17,043 nt of DNA from Cyanobacteria bacterium UBA4641. GTDB lineage: Bacteria > Cyanobacteriota > Vampirovibrionia > Gastranaerophilales > Gastranaerophilaceae. Of this stretch, positions 15,142-17,043 are shown one piece after another (positions within the stretch are counted from its first letter, which is position 1; each line of letters begins with the position of its first letter). A model generated the notes under the pieces. It had not been told where the DNA came from. It saw only the letters and a program-made list of their open reading frames with translations, and ran no database searches. The DNA lies in contig DHMN01000082.1 of the NCBI GenBank assembly GCA_002405805.1, forward strand, positions 1-17,043, read 5' to 3'. The translations under genes and the position numbers were made by a program.

Positions 15142-16050
15142 CTAGCCCTCTTCGCTTAATTCTTTTTTCACATTGTCGATTACATCAAACAATTCGCTTT
15201 TTTCCTCATCACTCAATGTAACCAATGGTTTTCTTACGTATTCACCAATTAAACCTTTGTATGCCAAAGCTGCTTTTGCAGGAATCGGATTTGGTGCCAT
15301 AAATAATTCTTTGAATACAGGATATAATTTGCGATGCATGTTTCTTGCTGCAATGTATTCCCCTGATTTGAAGTTGCGAATCATTGATTTTATTTCAGAA
15401 CCAAATAAATGTGATGCAACTGAAATTACACCGTGTGCACCAAGTGATAACATTGGTAAAGTCAAACTGTCATCACCTGAATAGATTGCAAAATCTTCAG
15501 GACAAAGCATTTTCATTTCGGTGATTTTGTCCATATCAGGACAACTTTGTTTGATACCAACGATGTTTTTGAAGTTTTCAGCCAAATATGCAACAGTTTC
15601 AGGCAACATTGCAACACCTGTTCTTGATGGAATGTTGTATAAAATTATCGGCAAATTTGTTGAATCTGCAATAGCCGAAAAGTGAGCAATCATGCCTTTT
15701 TGATTTGGTTTGTTGTAATAAGGTACAACTGATAAAATCGCATCAACTTCTTCTTTTTGTGCCAGTTTTGTATATTCAATAGCGGTTTCTGTAGAATTTG
15801 AACCAGCGCCAAGGATGATTTTAGCCTTGTTTGCAGCGGCTCTTTTTACAGTATTAACCAATTCAATTTCTTCTTCATTAGTTAGTGTTGGAGATTCTCC
15901 GGAAGTACCTGCCACAAGTAGCGCATCACTTCCTGAGTTAATCAAGTGTTTTGTCAAAGTTTCAACTTTGTCATAGTCAATGAATCCCGTTTTTTCCATA
16001 GGGGTGACCATCGCAGTAATAACTTCTCCGCAATCATATCTTAAAGTCAT
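15142..16050 (-). CDS. dapA: 4-hydroxy-tetrahydrodipicolinate synthase
   Basis: Condenses pyruvate with aspartate semialdehyde to start the lysine/diaminopimelate branch, supplying peptidoglycan and lysine. The 302-residue TIM-barrel aldolase shows the full active site. The loop GTSGESPTL (48-56) has Thr49 and, in place of the usual second Thr, Ser50. SVVPYYNKP (107-115), Tyr138 and the Arg143 region YNIPSRTG (138-145), and the Schiff-base Lys167 in VGIKQS follow. A conserved NPIPAKAAL lies towards the C-terminus. ATG 16050 has AGAGGA 7 nt upstream. It belongs to the same pathway as lysC at 3005-4270 but is a separate unit. Related N-acetylneuraminate lyases share the fold, but the GTSGES loop and length favour DapA. 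Confidence 0.95.
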   Translation of the reverse strand: MTLRYDCGEVITAMVTPMEKTGFIDYDKVETLTKHLINSGSDALLVAGTSGESPTLTNEEEIELVNTVKRAAANKAKIILGAGSNSTETAIEYTKLAQKEEVDAILSVVPYYNKPNQKGMIAHFSAIADSTNLPIILYNIPSRTGVAMLPETVAYLAENFKNIVGIKQSCPDMDKITEMKMLCPEDFAIYSGDDSLTLPMLSLGAHGVISVASHLFGSEIKSMIRNFKSGEYIAARNMHRKLYPVFKELFMAPNPIPAKAALAYKGLIGEYVRKPLVTLSDEEKSELFDVIDNVKKELSEEG

Positions 16051-16086
16051 ATAAATATCCTCTGCTTCCCTAATCTATACCAGTTT

Positions 16087-16117
16087 ATTATATTACAAAC
16101 ACGCAGATAGTGTTCAA
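16087..16117 (-). promoter_or_regulatory. Promoter of dapA
   Basis: On minus, TTGAAC (16117-16112) is followed by TATAAT (16092-16087) at 19 nt, or by the overlapping TAATAT at 16 nt. The start codon is about 35 nt downstream of the -10. No riboswitch-like leader fits in the remaining space. Confidence 0.5.
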
Positions 16118-16229
16118 TTATTAAGAAGATTGACAAAGGGGTGAACAACATTGGTCGGCATTGCTATGTCGATATTGAAATGGAAATGGTTTCGCGTCAA
16201 AACACTACATACCAAACAAATTAGCCTAT
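16118..16229. other. Gene-free spacer left of the repeat cluster
   Basis: This part of the dapA/tRNA-Ala spacer (16051-16502, over 450 nt without a protein gene) shows no convincing gene, hairpin or promoter. A 48-codon frame beginning at 16166 runs through the repeats at 16230 and 16281 and is judged spurious. Confidence 0.5.
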
Positions 16230-16256
16230 GTCATTCCGAACTTGTTTCGGAATCTC
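16230..16256 (+). repeat. Short palindromic repeat, copy A
   Basis: 8-bp arms ATTCCGAA (16233-16240) and TTCGGAAT (16246-16253) surround the loop CTTGT. The whole 27 nt matches the reverse complement of 16366-16392 at 20 of 27 positions, with an 11-base identical core GAACTTGTTTC. Confidence 0.6.
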
Positions 16257-16280
16257 AAATTAAGCACCTCTGTCATTGTT

Positions 16281-16338
16281 ATTCTGAAAGGATTGAAAAT
16301 CAAGTTGCGTAGCTACAGGTTTTATACTATTCAGAATC
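16281..16338 (-). repeat. Dispersed palindromic-ended repeat, copy 3 (full, inverted)
   Basis: This is the reverse-oriented counterpart of 46-105: after reverse complementing, 51 of 58 aligned bases agree with one 2-nt gap. The block from GCTACGCAACTTGATTTT to TTCAGAAT differs at one base only. Its ends are again ATTCTGAA and TTCAGAAT. Confidence 0.75.
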
Positions 16339-16365
16339 TATCAATGTTGATAAACAAGAAATACT

Positions 16366-16392
16366 GTCACCCTGAAACAAGTTCAGCATGAC
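16366..16392 (-). repeat. Short palindromic repeat, copy B
   Basis: Arms CTGAA (16372-16376) and TTCAG (16382-16386) enclose ACAAG, with outer GTCA/TGAC ends. It is an inverted relative of copy A at 16230-16256. Confidence 0.55.
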
Positions 16393-16430
16393 AAAAGAAT
16401 TAACATAAAAAATATTTTTTGATTACCCCC

Positions 16431-16458
16431 TTTACAAAAAAAATTTAGCATGTATAAT
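16431..16458 (+). promoter_or_regulatory. Promoter of tRNA-Ala
   Basis: TTTACA (16431-16436), a 16-nt spacer and a consensus TATAAT (16453-16458) lie 44 nt before the tRNA. This leaves a leader of roughly 35-40 nt to be removed by processing. Confidence 0.7.
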
Positions 16459-16502
16459 AAAACTTGTGGAGCGAAAGCAAAACACCAAAGGCAATAGCCG
16501 AT

Positions 16503-16578
16503 GGGGGATTAGCTCAGCTGGTAGAGCACCTGCTTTGCACGCAGGGGGTCAGGAGTTCGAATCTCCTATCCTCCACCA
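16503..16578 (+). tRNA. tRNA-Ala (anticodon TGC)
   Basis: A complete 76-nt cloverleaf with encoded CCA. Acceptor arms are GGGGGAT (16503-16509) and ATCCTCC (16568-16574), containing the G3-U70 wobble pair that defines alanine identity. The D-arm begins GCTC (16512). The anticodon stem CCTGC/GCAGG (16529-16533, 16541-16545) encloses the loop TTTGCAC with anticodon TGC at 16536-16538. The T arm is AGGAG-TTCGAAT-CTCCT. Its promoter is at 16431-16458 and its terminator at 16589-16622. The antisense strand of its 3' two thirds also encodes the end of the recombinase frame, pointing to an attachment site here. Confidence 0.97.
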
Positions 16579-17043
16579 TTTTTAAATTAGCGATTTCAAC
16601 CAATGGTTGAAACGCTTTTTTTATTGTTATTATTACGTTTTCGCCGTCATAATAAAAGTTCGAACATAGCATTTTTAAAATTTGACGTTTTTTCTCATTC
16701 GACATCGCAAAGTAAAGCATAGTCGTCATTGACAGAAGTTCGAACAGATTTTCGCTATATCTCAAAAGTTCTAAGCCCGCTTTTGAGCATGCCGACCTTT
16801 GAAGAATTAAATTATCTAAGGTTGTTTCTATTTCGGCAGTTTTCTTTTCAAATATTTCGTTGCTTACTTTTCCGTCCAAAAGCAATTCAAATAATTTTTC
16901 GGAACGCTTTTTGATTTTTGCAATTTCAGAATCTAAACTTTCGATTCGTTCTTCAACGTAGCCGTTTTGTTCTTTTAGTTGACTTATGAACGCTCTTTTT
17001 GCTAGTGGAAGAGTGTTTTCGTCTAGGTGGAATTTTTTAAAAG
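16514..17043 (-). CDS. Large serine recombinase, C-terminal part (runs off the window)
   Basis: The minus-strand frame is open from the window edge to the TGA at 16516-16514, about 176 codons. The TTG at 16885 is an internal leucine codon, not a start. The protein begins FHLDENTLPLAKRAFISQLK, continues as a coiled coil (EERIESLDSEIAKIKKRSEKL) and reaches LLDGKVSNEIFEKKTAEIE. It then has NEKKRQILKMLCSNFYYDGE and IKKAFQPLVEIA. This order (coiled coil, DG-KxS-EIFEKK, KRQIL-SNF, KPF-like end) is the C-terminal signature I know from large serine recombinases of integrative elements and phages; catalytic and DNA-binding domains would lie right of the window. The last residues, VEDRRFELLTPCVQSRCSTS, are encoded by the antisense of tRNA-Ala and are probably not functional protein sequence. 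Confidence 0.75.
   Translation of the reverse strand, partial: FKKFHLDENTLPLAKRAFISQLKEQNGYVEERIESLDSEIAKIKKRSEKLFELLLDGKVSNEIFEKKTAEIETTLDNLILQRSACSKAGLELLRYSENLFELLSMTTMLYFAMSNEKKRQILKMLCSNFYYDGENVIITIKKAFQPLVEIANLKMVEDRRFELLTPCVQSRCSTS
16589..16622 (+). terminator. Terminator of tRNA-Ala
   Basis: AGCG-A-TTTCAACC (16589-16601) pairs with GGTTGAAA-CGCT (16605-16616) with one bulged A, followed by seven T residues. It lies 10 nt after the CCA end. The same bases are read antisense as codons of the recombinase. Confidence 0.75.

Larger units (their letters stand above)
16503..17043. mobile_element. Putative end of an element integrated at tRNA-Ala
   Basis: The recombinase gene points at the tRNA and ends inside it, as integrase genes often do when the tRNA 3' part supplies the attachment site. 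The tRNA is intact. The element would extend beyond 17043, and only its recombinase end is visible, so its other boundary and att duplicate cannot be seen. Confidence 0.5.

Noticed and set aside
16166..16312. 48-codon plus-strand frame in the dapA/tRNA spacer
   Set aside because: It has no ribosome site and its second half is translated from the palindromic repeats (CHSELVSES-type text), so it is a repeat by-product.
16514..16577. C-terminal FELLTPCVQSRCSTS as a recombinase domain
   Set aside because: It is the translation of tRNA-Ala antisense, a known artefact of genes reading into tRNAs.
1..17043. CRISPR arrays, defence or biosynthetic clusters
   Set aside because: No regularly spaced direct repeats and no cas, toxin, restriction or megasynthase genes are visible.

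Overview
The window is an AT-rich stretch of bacterial chromosome carrying mostly housekeeping genes, closely packed and mainly on the minus strand. A KdsC-type phosphatase and Sec/envelope genes suggest a Gram-negative cell plan. PPDK, a TTG-rich start usage, short palindromic intergenic repeats and the Asn/Lys-rich proteins remind me of gut Gastranaerophilales (non-photosynthetic Melainabacteria/Vampirovibrionia relatives of Cyanobacteria). That assignment is an inference from overall style, not from a marker I can align here.

Layout: 1-179 is gene-free and holds one copy of a dispersed palindromic repeat and a strong terminator. Then, on the minus strand, come pyruvate phosphate dikinase (180-2858, with its own promoter directly behind the lysC terminator) and a tightly coupled three-gene operon read HAD/KdsC-like phosphatase, TPR protein, aspartate kinase (6226 down to 3005). 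A compact divergent promoter at 6250-6282 also serves a plus-strand orphan PAS histidine kinase (6330-7613), followed by an aldose 1-epimerase with an unusual N-terminal extension (7668-8915). The epimerase converges on a two-gene minus-strand unit, pheT plus a secreted SH3-like protein (12062 down to 8918).

The 12063-12459 spacer contains degraded palindromic repeats and a perfect 12-bp inverted repeat in front of a small XRE regulator (12460-12693). A bidirectional terminator separates this regulator from dapA-secD-secF (16050 down to 12741). The spacer 16051-16502 holds three further palindromic repeats and the promoter of tRNA-Ala(TGC) (16503-16578). At the right edge a large serine recombinase C-terminus (16514 to beyond 17043, minus) reads out of its own domain, through the tRNA terminator and into the antisense strand of the tRNA. 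This is the usual appearance of an integrated element whose attachment site is the 3' end of that tRNA.

Functionally, lysC and dapA are the first committed steps of lysine/diaminopimelate synthesis, placed in separate transcription units. PPDK links pyruvate and PEP, secDF drives late protein export, and pheT is half of phenylalanyl-tRNA synthetase without pheS beside it. I see no CRISPR array, defence island or biosynthetic cluster. The items most worth a second look are the dispersed repeat family, the tRNA-Ala/recombinase junction, the XRE operator candidate and the phosphatase-TPR-lysC coupling.
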